NCBI GenBank assembly: GCA_023954355.1
Contig: JAMLID010000004.1
Span: 54,518 to 118,517 of the forward strand
Source of the DNA: Oligoflexia bacterium
GTDB lineage: Bacteria > Bdellovibrionota > UBA1018 > CAIPTA01
DNA length: 64,000 bases
Direction: 5' to 3'
The notes below the pieces were generated by a model, which worked only from the letters and a program-made list of their open reading frames with translations, searched no databases and was not told the DNA's origin. How positions within the stretch are numbered: the stretch's first letter is position 1; the number at the start of each line of letters is the position of its first letter. This document shows, in pieces, positions 47,019 to 56,635 of the stretch. Made by a program: the position numbers and the translations under genes.

Positions 47019-48368
47019 GTGAACTCTATACTAAAAAGAATAAGCTTTTTAGAATTTTCATTTATAAATATAATTCAAATTTTTTTGAATTATATTCCTG
47101 GTTTATTTTTTTTATCTCCTCATGAAAGGGCGATAGGCAACGCTGCAGAAGAAGTTCATTTTGGTGTGCTCTATGCAAAAAGGAATAAAAAAAAATTAGT
47201 TTTACTAAGAAGATATCAGATTGGCTCAGGTCCTAGAATTGCTAATAAAGAATTGTATTATTTAGAGTCTGAATATATTGCTGGTGACTTCTTTAGTAAG
47301 AGTCTTACTTTTTTTATAAATAGCTTACTTACTTTTATAGGTCATTCTTTTGCTTTTTTCGTTTACCTTTTAAAAAACAGTTCTTTAAGCATAGTATTTT
47401 TTTTGAAAAAGCTTTGTGGTGAAAAAGGGCCTTTTCCTTACGCACATTATTGGACATGCTTTAATGATTTAACTATTGGACTTGATAAAATATGGGAGAA
47501 TAGTGATAAAAATGTAGTCTGGCAGAATGAGGTGAAGACGAATTTAAAAATAAGACTTAATGAGAAAAAAAATAAAATATGTGAGAAGGCTCTTTATGAG
47601 CTTGGGCTAAAAAAAGATGATTGGTTTGTTTGCTTACATGTTAGAGAGTCTGGATTTTATAATGACCCAATAGATAAGAGAAATAATCATATTAATAATT
47701 ATTTTTTAGCAATTGAAGAGATTGTGAATCGTGGCGGATGGGTAATTCGGATGGGAGATTCTTCCATGACCAAATTGCCAAAATTAAGTGAGCGTGTAAT
47801 TGATTATCCGTTTACCAAATTTAAATCACCAATGATGGATTTTTATTTAGTAAATAAATGTAAATTTTTTTTAGGGCAGAATTCTGGGATTTTGGATATG
47901 GCATATTTATTTCAGAAAGAATGTGTGCTGGCTAATGTTACGGAATGGGGGATAGGCTATCCTAGGTTGAATGACAGCTTAATTATATGTAAACATTTTT
48001 TTTCTAAAAGTTTAAAAAGATATCTATCTATTCATGAATTGCTAAAATTGGATTTTAATTCGCAAGATTTGCATGAGTTTGGCGGTGAATTTGAACTATT
48101 AGAAAATACTGAAAACGAGATAAAGGATGTAGTAGCAGAATTTTTAAAAAAGGATCATGATTATGCTTATAGTGATTTACAGAAAAAGTTTTGTATTCAA
48201 AGATCGCTACAAATCAAAAAGTGGTTACTTAAAGAGTTTTTGCATAATGATCCTGTTCAGAATAGAATTTTTAAATTGAGGTTAGCTAGTCGCGCTGACT
48301 TAGGTGCTAGTCTTGGCAGGGATTTTATAAAAAAGAATTGGAGTGAGAATTATTTAAATAATTCTTAA
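47019..48368 (+). CDS. TIGR04372-type putative glycosyltransferase
   Basis: 449 residues, GTG start 2 bases after the amidotransferase stop. The C-terminal half holds the family pattern FVCLHVRESGFYNDPIDKRNN, GGWVIRMGDSSMTKLPKL and a closing FFLGQNSGILDMAYLF, which look like a GT-B nucleotide-sugar site. The N-terminal 150 residues include one or two hydrophobic stretches that may attach it to the membrane. It probably adds a sugar to the surface glycan assembled by this locus. The exact linkage is unknown. Confidence 0.75.
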   Translation: MNSILKRISFLEFSFINIIQIFLNYIPGLFFLSPHERAIGNAAEEVHFGVLYAKRNKKKLVLLRRYQIGSGPRIANKELYYLESEYIAGDFFSKSLTFFINSLLTFIGHSFAFFVYLLKNSSLSIVFFLKKLCGEKGPFPYAHYWTCFNDLTIGLDKIWENSDKNVVWQNEVKTNLKIRLNEKKNKICEKALYELGLKKDDWFVCLHVRESGFYNDPIDKRNNHINNYFLAIEEIVNRGGWVIRMGDSSMTKLPKLSERVIDYPFTKFKSPMMDFYLVNKCKFFLGQNSGILDMAYLFQKECVLANVTEWGIGYPRLNDSLIICKHFFSKSLKRYLSIHELLKLDFNSQDLHEFGGEFELLENTENEIKDVVAEFLKKDHDYAYSDLQKKFCIQRSLQIKKWLLKEFLHNDPVQNRIFKLRLASRADLGASLGRDFIKKNWSENYLNNS

Positions 48369-48377
48369 AAAATATAA

Positions 48378-50318
48378 ATGCGTTTTTTATTTTTTTCCCC
48401 ATATCAAGCCATAGCAAAACATGTATATCCTGAAAGGTTTATTGCAGAAATTTTGATGAACAGCGCGCATGAGGTAAGTTATTTGGGGTGTAATCGGTTT
48501 CTATCAAAATTTTGTATTAGTCACGCCGCCTTCTCATTAAAAGAAAATTCGACAAAACAAGAAAGAGAAAAGGTCTGTGCTGAATGCATTAATAATAGAA
48601 ATCAAATTAGTGATTCATCAATTCCATTTTTTTATTTAGATGATTATTATGATCAATCGGAAGATCAGAATATTAGGGAAATATTAAATGCTCTTAAAAA
48701 AGAAGAAATTTATAACCTGAAGTTCCGAGATTATTGCATTGGGCAAACGTCTTCTTATGAATTCATCCTAAATCATAAGATAAGCGATATGAGTCAGATT
48801 TCAGAGGAGCAATTTAATTACTATAAAATTTATTTAGAGAACTCTATTAGAGCAGTGATCTCTTTTGAGAGATTTTTTTCTAGTAATAAATTTGATAAAA
48901 TATTTGTATATAATTCTGGCTACTCTATTAACTCTGCACTATGTGAGGTGGCTAAAAAATTTAACATTCCAGTTTTCTTTATGCATGCCGGACTGAATCT
49001 TTATCATATGCTTGATTCTTTATACTTTAGTCCAAGTAACATTATCGATTATAATATTAAAAGTATAAAATTTTTTGTAGATAATGCACAAGAGCTGTCT
49101 TTAGATTATGCAAAATACCGACTAGTTTTAGATCATTTTAAAAGTTCTTTTAAAAGCACCTCGGTATTTAGCTATTCTAGTGCAAGAAAAGCTTCTAATT
49201 TCTCTAGTTTATGTAAGAAGATTTTCAAAAATAAAAAATACAAAAAGGTAGTTCTTTTATCCATGAGCTCTAGTGATGAAACTTATGGAGCTGACTTTGC
49301 GATAATGAAATTTACTTATGTAAAAAATGCTACAAAGATTTTTTCAAATCAAATAGAGTGGGTAAAAAACACTATAGATTTTTTTTCAAAACATCCTGAA
49401 TATTTGTTGATTATACGTATACATCCTCGTGAGTTTCCGAATAAAAGAGAGAAAGTTATGTCTTCACGAATAGCAGAGTATGAAAAAATTTTTAGAGATC
49501 TACCTGAAAATATTTATTTAGACCATCCGGAAGAAGGAAACTCTATCTACGATCTTTTTGAAATTGCGGATCTACAAATAACTGCGCAGACGACGGCTGG
49601 TATTGAAGGTGCAATGCTTGGGATTCCTTTGATATCTACTGTTCAGCGTTTAGGTATGTATCCTATTCCGGCAATTGCATTATTGCCCAAAAGTGTTGAA
49701 GAATATGAAAAAACAATTTTAGAGTCTTTAAGAGAAGAAAAAGATACAAGCAAATCACTTATGATGGTTGCTTTAAAATGGTATTTGTATCTTCATACAG
49801 AGTTACAGTTTAATTTTGATTCAAAAAATTTTTGGCTTAAAGAAGACAAAAGATCGCTAATAAATAGGGGAATTAAAAAAGTAAAAAGATTTTTGAAAAT
49901 TCCTAAATATTCTTTGAGTAAATATTTGAAATCAACCTCTATTAGTGATGAAGAAAAGCCTTATCTACTTAAAATTCTTGAATCAATATCAATGGAAAAA
50001 GAAATTTACACATTTAGAGAAGATAGAATTTTAAATTCTGATAGTAGATCATCTGTGAACGAAGAAGCATATTTTTATAAATATCTTTTAGGGCTATTTT
50101 CTCTTTTATATGGTGTTGACATTGCAGAGTATGCAGAATTTAAATTTTTAATGAACGTTGATATGCCTAAATCTCTACAAGAGAAAGAATGTATTTTTTT
50201 AGTATCTGAAAAAAGCAAAGAATTTGAATGGCATAGAAATAATGGAGGTAGCGTTTTTGTAATTCCTGAAAAAGCCAATTTAGCCATATCTTTAGCTAAA
50301 TTAATTAGCGGCCAGTAG
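48378..50318 (+). CDS. Capsule/LPS-type glycosyltransferase (KpsS/LipB-like GT-B)
   Basis: 646 residues. The middle portion resembles capsule polysaccharide transferases: IFVYNSGYSINSALCEVAKKFNIPVFFMHAG near 175, LLIIRIHPREFPNKRE, IYLDHPEEGNSIYDLFEIADLQITAQTTAGIEGAMLGIPLIS, the common GT-B donor-site layout. The C-terminal 170 residues are unfamiliar, partly basic helices. It follows the TIGR04372 gene by 9 bases on the plus strand. Transfer of an acidic sugar is plausible given the neighbouring CMP-sugar genes. Confidence 0.72.
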   Translation: MRFLFFSPYQAIAKHVYPERFIAEILMNSAHEVSYLGCNRFLSKFCISHAAFSLKENSTKQEREKVCAECINNRNQISDSSIPFFYLDDYYDQSEDQNIREILNALKKEEIYNLKFRDYCIGQTSSYEFILNHKISDMSQISEEQFNYYKIYLENSIRAVISFERFFSSNKFDKIFVYNSGYSINSALCEVAKKFNIPVFFMHAGLNLYHMLDSLYFSPSNIIDYNIKSIKFFVDNAQELSLDYAKYRLVLDHFKSSFKSTSVFSYSSARKASNFSSLCKKIFKNKKYKKVVLLSMSSSDETYGADFAIMKFTYVKNATKIFSNQIEWVKNTIDFFSKHPEYLLIIRIHPREFPNKREKVMSSRIAEYEKIFRDLPENIYLDHPEEGNSIYDLFEIADLQITAQTTAGIEGAMLGIPLISTVQRLGMYPIPAIALLPKSVEEYEKTILESLREEKDTSKSLMMVALKWYLYLHTELQFNFDSKNFWLKEDKRSLINRGIKKVKRFLKIPKYSLSKYLKSTSISDEEKPYLLKILESISMEKEIYTFREDRILNSDSRSSVNEEAYFYKYLLGLFSLLYGVDIAEYAEFKFLMNVDMPKSLQEKECIFLVSEKSKEFEWHRNNGGSVFVIPEKANLAISLAKLISGQ

Positions 50319-50324
50319 CAGTTT

Positions 50325-51104
50325 TTACCAGGCAGTCCAACCACCATCTACGTATATGATTTGCCCATTTATATATTTTGCAGCAGGGCTGGCTAGAAAG
50401 GCACAAACTCCAGAAATTTCTTCCACTTTTGCCATCCTTTTCATTGGTGTTTTCTTCTCGTATGCGCGTATAAATTTTTTAGATTGTTTGTCTATGACCC
50501 CGCCTGGTGAAATAATATTAGATCTAATATTATTTTGTCCGTAAACAGTACTTATGTATTTTGAGAAACCTACTATCCCTGCTTTGATTGTTGAATAAGG
50601 TACAGGGTTTATCATCTGTGTTCCACTGTATATATTAAGATCGGGTCCATGTAGGGAGTAGATGGAGCTAAAGTTTATTATCCCGCCAGATTTATTTTGT
50701 TGCATGAGAAAATCAACTGCGAATTTGGAATAAAAAAAGGCACTTTTTAAATGTAAATTTAAATTATTGCACCAATCTTGTTCAGTTATTGATTTAAAGT
50801 CCAGATGTGCCCAGTTTTTAGTTCTTGGGTAAGTACAATTAATAAAAAACAATTCTTTTGCTTTATTGGCTTGCGGATTTTTTTTAATTATAGAGGAGAG
50901 TTGAGTAGCGGGAAATTTATTAGCTATGTTTAAATTTGTGTATTGAAAATTTTTTCGAACTAATTGTGTTCTTTTTTGAATATCTATACCAATAACATTC
51001 GCGCCACAGTCAGTAAGGGCTTTGACACAAGATTTTCCAATGAGACCCTCTGATCCTGCAATTACGCAAGTTACATGATCCAACCCAAACCAATCTTTTA
51101 TCAT
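50325..51104 (-). CDS. Short-chain dehydrogenase/reductase (PtmA-like position)
   Basis: 259 residues. The Rossmann motif VIAGSEGLIGKSCVKAL binds NAD(P), and D39 in VIGIDIQ suggests NAD. Catalytic serine is in IINFSSIYS and the Y-x3-K pair in PYSTIKAG. The C-terminus FLASPAAKYINGQIIYVDGGW is typical of SDRs. It overlaps the end of the neuA-type gene by 4 bases. In Campylobacter the SDR ptmA is likewise paired with the CMP-nonulosonate synthetase ptmB, so a role in the same nucleotide-sugar pathway is likely; substrate not known. Confidence 0.85.
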   Translation of the reverse strand: MIKDWFGLDHVTCVIAGSEGLIGKSCVKALTDCGANVIGIDIQKRTQLVRKNFQYTNLNIANKFPATQLSSIIKKNPQANKAKELFFINCTYPRTKNWAHLDFKSITEQDWCNNLNLHLKSAFFYSKFAVDFLMQQNKSGGIINFSSIYSLHGPDLNIYSGTQMINPVPYSTIKAGIVGFSKYISTVYGQNNIRSNIISPGGVIDKQSKKFIRAYEKKTPMKRMAKVEEISGVCAFLASPAAKYINGQIIYVDGGWTAW

Positions 51105-51832
51105 AGCTGCTTATCCTTTAGTAAATGCTTTTTCATTATCATTTCTACAATAGAAAAATCTAATTCGGTATCTATATCATACGCACTTAAGGCGGGCATT
51201 TCAAAACAAGCTGTTTTTCCTTCCCATAAACTACTTGGTTTTTTTCGTAAAAAATATGGATTATAAAAATACACAGACGCGTTCATATCCCAGACCGTAG
51301 GAGACGACTGTCTTGTAAGAGGGTGTGTATTTGGTAGTTGTTTAACTGTATTTACTATGCCACCCTTGTCTTTTTCTACCATATTAAAGTACGGATTTTT
51401 TCGAGCTTTGGTAACTGAAAAACATATGTCTGGTTTTTTAGATAAATATTCTTCAAGCCCTACATCTAAATCTTTAAAGCTACGAATAGGGGCTGTTGGA
51501 TCGAGATCAAGCACTAAGTCATATTGTTCATTTTTCTCTTTTTCAAGAAATTCTATTGCGTGCGAAATAACTGGTAACTTTCCGCTACTGTCGTTTGCTA
51601 AATGACTAGGTCGAATGAAGGGAACCTTAGCGCCGGCTGCCTTAGCTATATTAGATATCTCATCGCTATCAGTTGATACAATAATTTCTTTTGTTTTTAT
51701 GGCTTGATTTTGCCACCCTAAGGCGACTTCTATCGAGTGAATTATAAGAGGTTTTCCGCAGAGTGGACGAATGTTTTTCAAGTGTAGACCTTTAGATCCC
51801 TTGCGTGCGCATATCGTGATTAAAAGATTCAT
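51101..51832 (-). CDS. neuA: CMP-nonulosonic acid synthetase (NeuA/LegF/PtmB family)
   Basis: 243 residues from the ATG at 51832; the frame is open for another 89 codons upstream, but that extension is not like any known NeuA and the family starts at MNLLITICARKGSKGL. ICARKGSKGL binds CTP, KNIRPLCGKPLIIHSIEVAL continues it, and DLVLDLDPTAPIRSFKDLD and FSIVEMIM close the fold. It activates a nonulosonic acid as the CMP-sugar. It and the SDR form a two-gene minus-strand unit, convergent with the glycosyltransferase gene. No good Shine-Dalgarno is visible. Confidence 0.92.
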   Translation of the reverse strand: MNLLITICARKGSKGLHLKNIRPLCGKPLIIHSIEVALGWQNQAIKTKEIIVSTDSDEISNIAKAAGAKVPFIRPSHLANDSSGKLPVISHAIEFLEKEKNEQYDLVLDLDPTAPIRSFKDLDVGLEEYLSKKPDICFSVTKARKNPYFNMVEKDKGGIVNTVKQLPNTHPLTRQSSPTVWDMNASVYFYNPYFLRKKPSSLWEGKTACFEMPALSAYDIDTELDFSIVEMIMKKHLLKDKQL

Positions 51833-52081
51833 AGGGCATAGTTTACTGGATCTAGATAGTGCAAGCAATTGAAGTATATTTCGTATGGATTTTGCCAGTT
51901 GAATTTGTTTGGCATTCCTGCGAATATCAGCAGTTATGGGGGCCTTATTATGCACTGTTTCTTTAGATATTGGTGTGCCAAGACTTGTTAGTGAATTACC
52001 AATTAAGCCAAAAAAAAGCTGTTTTATTAGCAAGAGAGATGCGTACATGTGCATTGGTTGTGTACGGGTTGACAGGTGTTT

Positions 52082-53791
52082 ATGTCTATCACACTCCACG
52101 ATGATATGAAGAAAAGTAAGTTATTTAATCTAGGATTTTATAAAAAGACTATTGATTTTTTAGGGATCAAAGTCGTTAAGTTATTTTTTCTAGGAATTGC
52201 AGTAGGAATCTTCGTTTACGTTGTTGAGGTAGCATTTGCGTATAGCTTACAGGCATTTCTAAAAGCAATTGGCGTTTTTGAACAGTCTATTATGAGGTTA
52301 CCGTGGTGGGTACCTGAGTCTGACTTAATATTGGTGTTATTGTTTTTTTTCTTAATAGGAACATTTCGTTGTATTCTCCAGTGGGGGCAGCTTTTTCTAC
52401 AGGGTAACACAGAAGAAGAGCTTCGTTACTTACAGAGAACCCGCTTGCTACGCTGGGCTTTTCATAGCGAATCTGTTAGCGCGAGCCGCATCATAACACT
52501 TCTTAATGACAGAACTAATTCAGCTAGCGCATTTGTTCAAAGTCTACAGATATTATTTATACAGTTTACTTGTGGTTTGCTGCTTGGCGCAAGCTTGCTT
52601 TATATGGAGCCGATCCTAACACTTTTTATAGCTACGGCTTTATTGATTTTGCTTTTTCCCATGAAGTTTTTTGATGCAAAAATTCGAGTTTCTGGGATTG
52701 GTCTTAATGCTGAAGGGGCAAAAATTAATCAAGAATTATTAACTAGTATTAAAAATTTACTATTGATGCAAATTTACGGGACTCAGTCTAAGGAAGAAAA
52801 AAAAGCGCAAGCTCGCTCAGCCTCTATTAGAACCTATCATTTAATTTACTATTCATTTAACGCTTTAAAGTTTGCACTACCACAGTTTATTGGACTGTTT
52901 TTAATATGCCTAATTGCTTATTTCGCAAAGACACATTTAAATATGTCTTCTGGAAAATTAGTTTCTTATTTTTATTTGTTTGTCCGGTTTCTACAAACCA
53001 TATCTAGTTCAGCACAGGCAATATCACCAATCATTCAATATTGGCCTCAGCTATCTGAACTAGCGAAATGGTGGGCTGACCACTCGTTTGATGGTGTTAG
53101 AAATCAAAAAACGTTTAATGACGATGAATTGAAGGTAGAATTTAACAGTGCAATAGGATTTCATTTAGAGAGGGTGAATTTTTCGTACCCTAATTCTAAT
53201 CATAAACTATTTACTGATTTAGATTTGAACGTTTCTCCCGGAGAGTGCTTTGTAGTGACTGGCCCCTCAGGTGTGGGGAAAAGCACATTAGTGGGAATTT
53301 TGTTGGGTCTTTTGCATCCTAGTTCTGGTAGCGTAAAGGTTATTAATAAAGACCTTAGGTTCGATATTCAAAAAGTACGTCAAAGTTTTTTAAAATCTGT
53401 GGGATATGTAGGGGCAGAAAGTTTTTTATTAGAAGGAAGCATTTACGATAATTTGGTCTACGGACTATCAGACCCCCCTAGTGAAGAATTTATATTTTCT
53501 ATGTGTAAAAAGGCAGAATGTCAGTTTGTTTTCGATTATGGACTAAAGCACTTTATTACAGAGCAAGGGCAAGGTTTGTCTGCAGGCCAGAAACAAAGGC
53601 TGTCACTTGCGAGAGCTTTATTACGGAAACCTAAAGTTTTAATATTGGACGAAGCAACAGCAAATTTAGACATCGAAACAGAAGCAAAATTAGTAGATAC
53701 TTTATCTTCTTTGAAGAGTGAAATCACGATTATCGCAATTACTCATAGAAATGAACTATTAAAAATAGCTGATAAAACATTGCACTTATAG
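52082..53791 (+). CDS. ABC exporter, fused permease and ATPase
   Basis: 569 residues from the ATG at 52082 (AGG five bases upstream; a GTG two codons earlier and an ATG at 52106 are alternatives). Residues about 25-310 contain six transmembrane helices. About 350-571 hold the ATPase: Walker A GPSGVGKST, signature LSAGQKQRL, Walker B VLILDEATANLD and the switch histidine ITHRNE. A half-transporter of the MsbA/lipid-linked type that should dimerise in the cytoplasmic membrane; export of a glycolipid is suggested by its neighbours. The first 240 bases upstream hold no gene I can support. Confidence 0.9.
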   Translation: MSITLHDDMKKSKLFNLGFYKKTIDFLGIKVVKLFFLGIAVGIFVYVVEVAFAYSLQAFLKAIGVFEQSIMRLPWWVPESDLILVLLFFFLIGTFRCILQWGQLFLQGNTEEELRYLQRTRLLRWAFHSESVSASRIITLLNDRTNSASAFVQSLQILFIQFTCGLLLGASLLYMEPILTLFIATALLILLFPMKFFDAKIRVSGIGLNAEGAKINQELLTSIKNLLLMQIYGTQSKEEKKAQARSASIRTYHLIYYSFNALKFALPQFIGLFLICLIAYFAKTHLNMSSGKLVSYFYLFVRFLQTISSSAQAISPIIQYWPQLSELAKWWADHSFDGVRNQKTFNDDELKVEFNSAIGFHLERVNFSYPNSNHKLFTDLDLNVSPGECFVVTGPSGVGKSTLVGILLGLLHPSSGSVKVINKDLRFDIQKVRQSFLKSVGYVGAESFLLEGSIYDNLVYGLSDPPSEEFIFSMCKKAECQFVFDYGLKHFITEQGQGLSAGQKQRLSLARALLRKPKVLILDEATANLDIETEAKLVDTLSSLKSEITIIAITHRNELLKIADKTLHL

Positions 53792-53804
53792 TAGTAGGTG
53801 ACAG

Positions 53805-55649
53805 TTATCTTATCTTTATAAGGCCTAAATTATTATGTTTGAATATTAGTTCATATTTTTTTTCGTTCAATCTTTCTTCGATTAAGTCTAGTGCCTCTTT
53901 ATCTGTCATAGAAAAATTATACATTGTTGCTTGTCTATCAATAGATAATAATAAGTAATGAATGTCTTCTCTGTTTTCAAGATAGTTTATTAATTCGTAG
54001 GTCGCAGGAGCACGTAAATGAAAGTAGTATTTCTCTAACCCAGGTAAAAATTTTAATATTCCATATAGAGAGGCTATTTTCCCAGAAAACCCTTTGAGTT
54101 CTTCATATTGATATAGCTTCTGGTTAAGTTCTGAATCCATGATTTTTTTCTGTAATGCAACCTGCTTTTCTATGAGCGCATCATTAGAGAATGTTGTAAA
54201 TGATAGTCCAGCAGAGATGACACCAAGAACTAATAATACATAAAAAAGTCTTTTACTTGATAGAGAATATGAAATGGTTAGAGGAATAAAGTAGTTCTTT
54301 AGGTTTAGTATACTTTCTAATATTATAAATATTCCCGCCCCAGAGTTTATTGCCAGAAAAGGAAAAATAGGAGCTAGTGTTCTAGGTTCATAGCTAAATA
54401 GAAAGGCCCAGATAAAAAAATAAGGGAAAACGAAAAATAAAAAGACGAATCTATTTAACCTCTTTTTTAAAGAAACAAAATTTAAAAAAACTATTGAACC
54501 CATAGCAATAAATTTTAAAGATACTATTTCTTTAATTTTGTTCCCTCCAAATAACATGTCGAGAGCTTTCCAAAAACGCTCTGTATAATTAAGGCTTCCA
54601 TGGATTCCTTTGATTAAGTACGTAGACTCTGATGTGGCAAGACCTTCATATATTAAATACTGAATTCGTATATACCAAAATAATGAAAGAAAGGTGAAGA
54701 TTAAACCGCTAATCAAAATTGCTTTATATGTTTTCGCATTAGGTACTTTTGTTCGACTTTTGAACAGTAAAATTATCGTGAAAACTAGAGCGATGATAGC
54801 TGCGAATAGGCCAGACTGCTTAAGGCTGGCTGCACTAGCAGCAAGTAAATGAAGAAGAGTAATTTTTCTAATATTGTGAGGGTCTTTTATTAACTCTAAT
54901 GCTGAGTGAAATATAGCAAAAATAATACATGATACAGCGACGTCTAAAGGTCCAGAACCGATAAAGTATGGCGTGTACATGCGCAGAATTAAATAAAAAA
55001 TTATAGTGCTTATTAAGTATGATGGCTGAAATTTTTTATTCGCAATATCGATAAAGAGCAAAATTGTAGCTACAGGAAAAAACGTCATTGATATTTTATT
55101 GAAAAATTGAATTTGAGAGTTATTTAAAATTAAATATCCTAAAGACCAATTTGCAGATGCAGAAACTGGATACCCCATTGTATCGAGGGCACTAGGCATT
55201 TTGTTTTTGATCCATTGAGTTGCCCAGTAATTGTATGATCCAATTTCGTCTTGGTGTTGAAAAATTGTACCTAAATTTTTAAAAATATAAAAAGTGAAAA
55301 CACAAATACTTAAAATAGATATACCGATGCATATTTTGCTAATAAGTGAATTCTTTTTCCAATCTAATAAACTAGTCTGAATATCAACTGTACTGATTGA
55401 TCTTTTATTTTTATAAAGTATGTAGGCTAGAAATATTAGTTCGATAAATAATAGTAAGTAAATGACAGTGCTAGTATAGACGCTAAAGAAGGTTAATGTA
55501 CAAGCGAGAGTATAATTCACAAGAAAACTTAAAAAGTAACTATATGCTAAAATTTGTAACTTAGATTTAGAGTCATTTATGAGGTGTAAAAGTAAATACC
55601 CCGGTAAAAAGCAGATTTGTATAATTGAAATCAATCCTAGAATAAACAT
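53805..55649 (-). CDS. Large multi-pass membrane protein, possible GT-C transferase
   Basis: 614 residues with about 12-14 hydrophobic helices and a C-terminal polar part of about 110 residues. Loop segments such as QHQDEIGSYNYWATQWIKNK (polar/acidic, after the early helices) and AFLFSYEPRTLAPIFPFLAIN resemble GT-C family enzymes that use lipid-linked sugars, but no diagnostic motif is clear. Ordered after the pentapeptide lipoprotein on the minus strand and ending 13 bases from the ABC exporter. A glycan transferase or a polymerase (Wzy-like) are the main options. Confidence 0.6.
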   Translation of the reverse strand: MFILGLISIIQICFLPGYLLLHLINDSKSKLQILAYSYFLSFLVNYTLACTLTFFSVYTSTVIYLLLFIELIFLAYILYKNKRSISTVDIQTSLLDWKKNSLISKICIGISILSICVFTFYIFKNLGTIFQHQDEIGSYNYWATQWIKNKMPSALDTMGYPVSASANWSLGYLILNNSQIQFFNKISMTFFPVATILLFIDIANKKFQPSYLISTIIFYLILRMYTPYFIGSGPLDVAVSCIIFAIFHSALELIKDPHNIRKITLLHLLAASAASLKQSGLFAAIIALVFTIILLFKSRTKVPNAKTYKAILISGLIFTFLSLFWYIRIQYLIYEGLATSESTYLIKGIHGSLNYTERFWKALDMLFGGNKIKEIVSLKFIAMGSIVFLNFVSLKKRLNRFVFLFFVFPYFFIWAFLFSYEPRTLAPIFPFLAINSGAGIFIILESILNLKNYFIPLTISYSLSSKRLFYVLLVLGVISAGLSFTTFSNDALIEKQVALQKKIMDSELNQKLYQYEELKGFSGKIASLYGILKFLPGLEKYYFHLRAPATYELINYLENREDIHYLLLSIDRQATMYNFSMTDKEALDLIEERLNEKKYELIFKHNNLGLIKIR

Positions 55650-55657
55650 TTATGCCT

Positions 55658-56455
55658 CTACTGGGTTAAGTTAAGTGGGTGCTTAATACTAGCGTCTTTA
55701 AAACTTTCAGATTTCAGAGAGGCGTCTTTGAAATTTACTTCAATAAAGTGAGATTTATCAAAAATTGCATCATTTAGGTTTGCTTTAGTTAGATCTGACT
55801 TGAAAAAATATGCATCTTCTAGATTTGCTTTATTTAGTATGGTTTCCATTAGATTACTCTTAGAGAAACTTGAACGTACAAGCACAGTATTTTGCATACT
55901 AGCTTTTTCGAGATCTGTATTATAAAAGCTAGCCATTTCGAAATTAGCCCTACTGAGTTTCGCATTTTTAAGATTTGAATCGCGGAAATTTACCCCATAA
56001 GCAAAAGATCTATAAAAATTTGTACCAGTCAAGTTAGTAGATTTAAATACAGACCCTTGTATATAACTTTTCTCTAAATTTGTGTTCGCAAAATTGGTTT
56101 GATCAAAGGTGCAAAAGGCACATTCAAAAGAACTAAAATCAGTATTACTAAAATCTACATTTATAAAATTTTTTTTATATAACTTTACTCCTTTTAAATT
56201 GGGCTTAAGATCGGGATTATTTTTTCTCCACTCATTCCACTTTAGCGCACCTGACTCAAGAATGGATAAATGCTCAGGATTATATTTGCTGCACCCAGTA
56301 ACCATTAAGGCAATAGCTATGAGTAAAAGTTTGTTTTCTATAAAAATTGATAGCGAATACTTTACTGAAAAAGGTGCTCTTGAGTGCAGAAGTCGCAAAC
56401 TTCTTTTAAAATGTAAAAGCAAAAACATCATTCTGCGTAAGATATATAAACTCAT
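55658..56455 (-). CDS. Pentapeptide-repeat lipoprotein
   Basis: 265 residues. After a long N-terminus, LLLIAIALMVTGC ends in a lipobox (VTGC), so it is probably membrane-anchored. From about 100 to the end there are roughly thirty pentapeptide repeats of the A(D/N)LxX type (FANTNLEKSYIQGSVFKSTN; LSRANFEMASFYNTDLEKAS), which form a right-handed quadrilateral beta-helix. The start is doubtful: no Met lies between residues 10 and 51, so the signal peptide would be unusually long unless a non-AUG start is used. It is divergent from the sat gene. Function unknown. Confidence 0.75.
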   Translation of the reverse strand: MSLYILRRMMFLLLHFKRSLRLLHSRAPFSVKYSLSIFIENKLLLIAIALMVTGCSKYNPEHLSILESGALKWNEWRKNNPDLKPNLKGVKLYKKNFINVDFSNTDFSSFECAFCTFDQTNFANTNLEKSYIQGSVFKSTNLTGTNFYRSFAYGVNFRDSNLKNAKLSRANFEMASFYNTDLEKASMQNTVLVRSSFSKSNLMETILNKANLEDAYFFKSDLTKANLNDAIFDKSHFIEVNFKDASLKSESFKDASIKHPLNLTQ

Positions 56456-56635
56456 AGGTATTTTCCAATTGAAAAAGGCCTAAAAATAGAAGTTATATAA
56501 TTCTCGCCCAGGGTAATTATACTGTGCGTAAAATCATTAGTATGCTATTTCTTCAGTATAACTAGAATGATGAGGGGTTCATTTTTCTTCATGTAGAGTA
56601 TAGGGTACGTTCATGCAATGTGTAGGTGAAATTAA

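Noticed and set aside
51833..52099. N-terminal extension of the neuA-type gene by 89 codons
   Set aside because: The frame is open but its sequence resembles nothing in the NeuA family; the CTP-binding opening follows at once after the ATG at 51832. It more probably contains the control regions of neuA and the ABC exporter.
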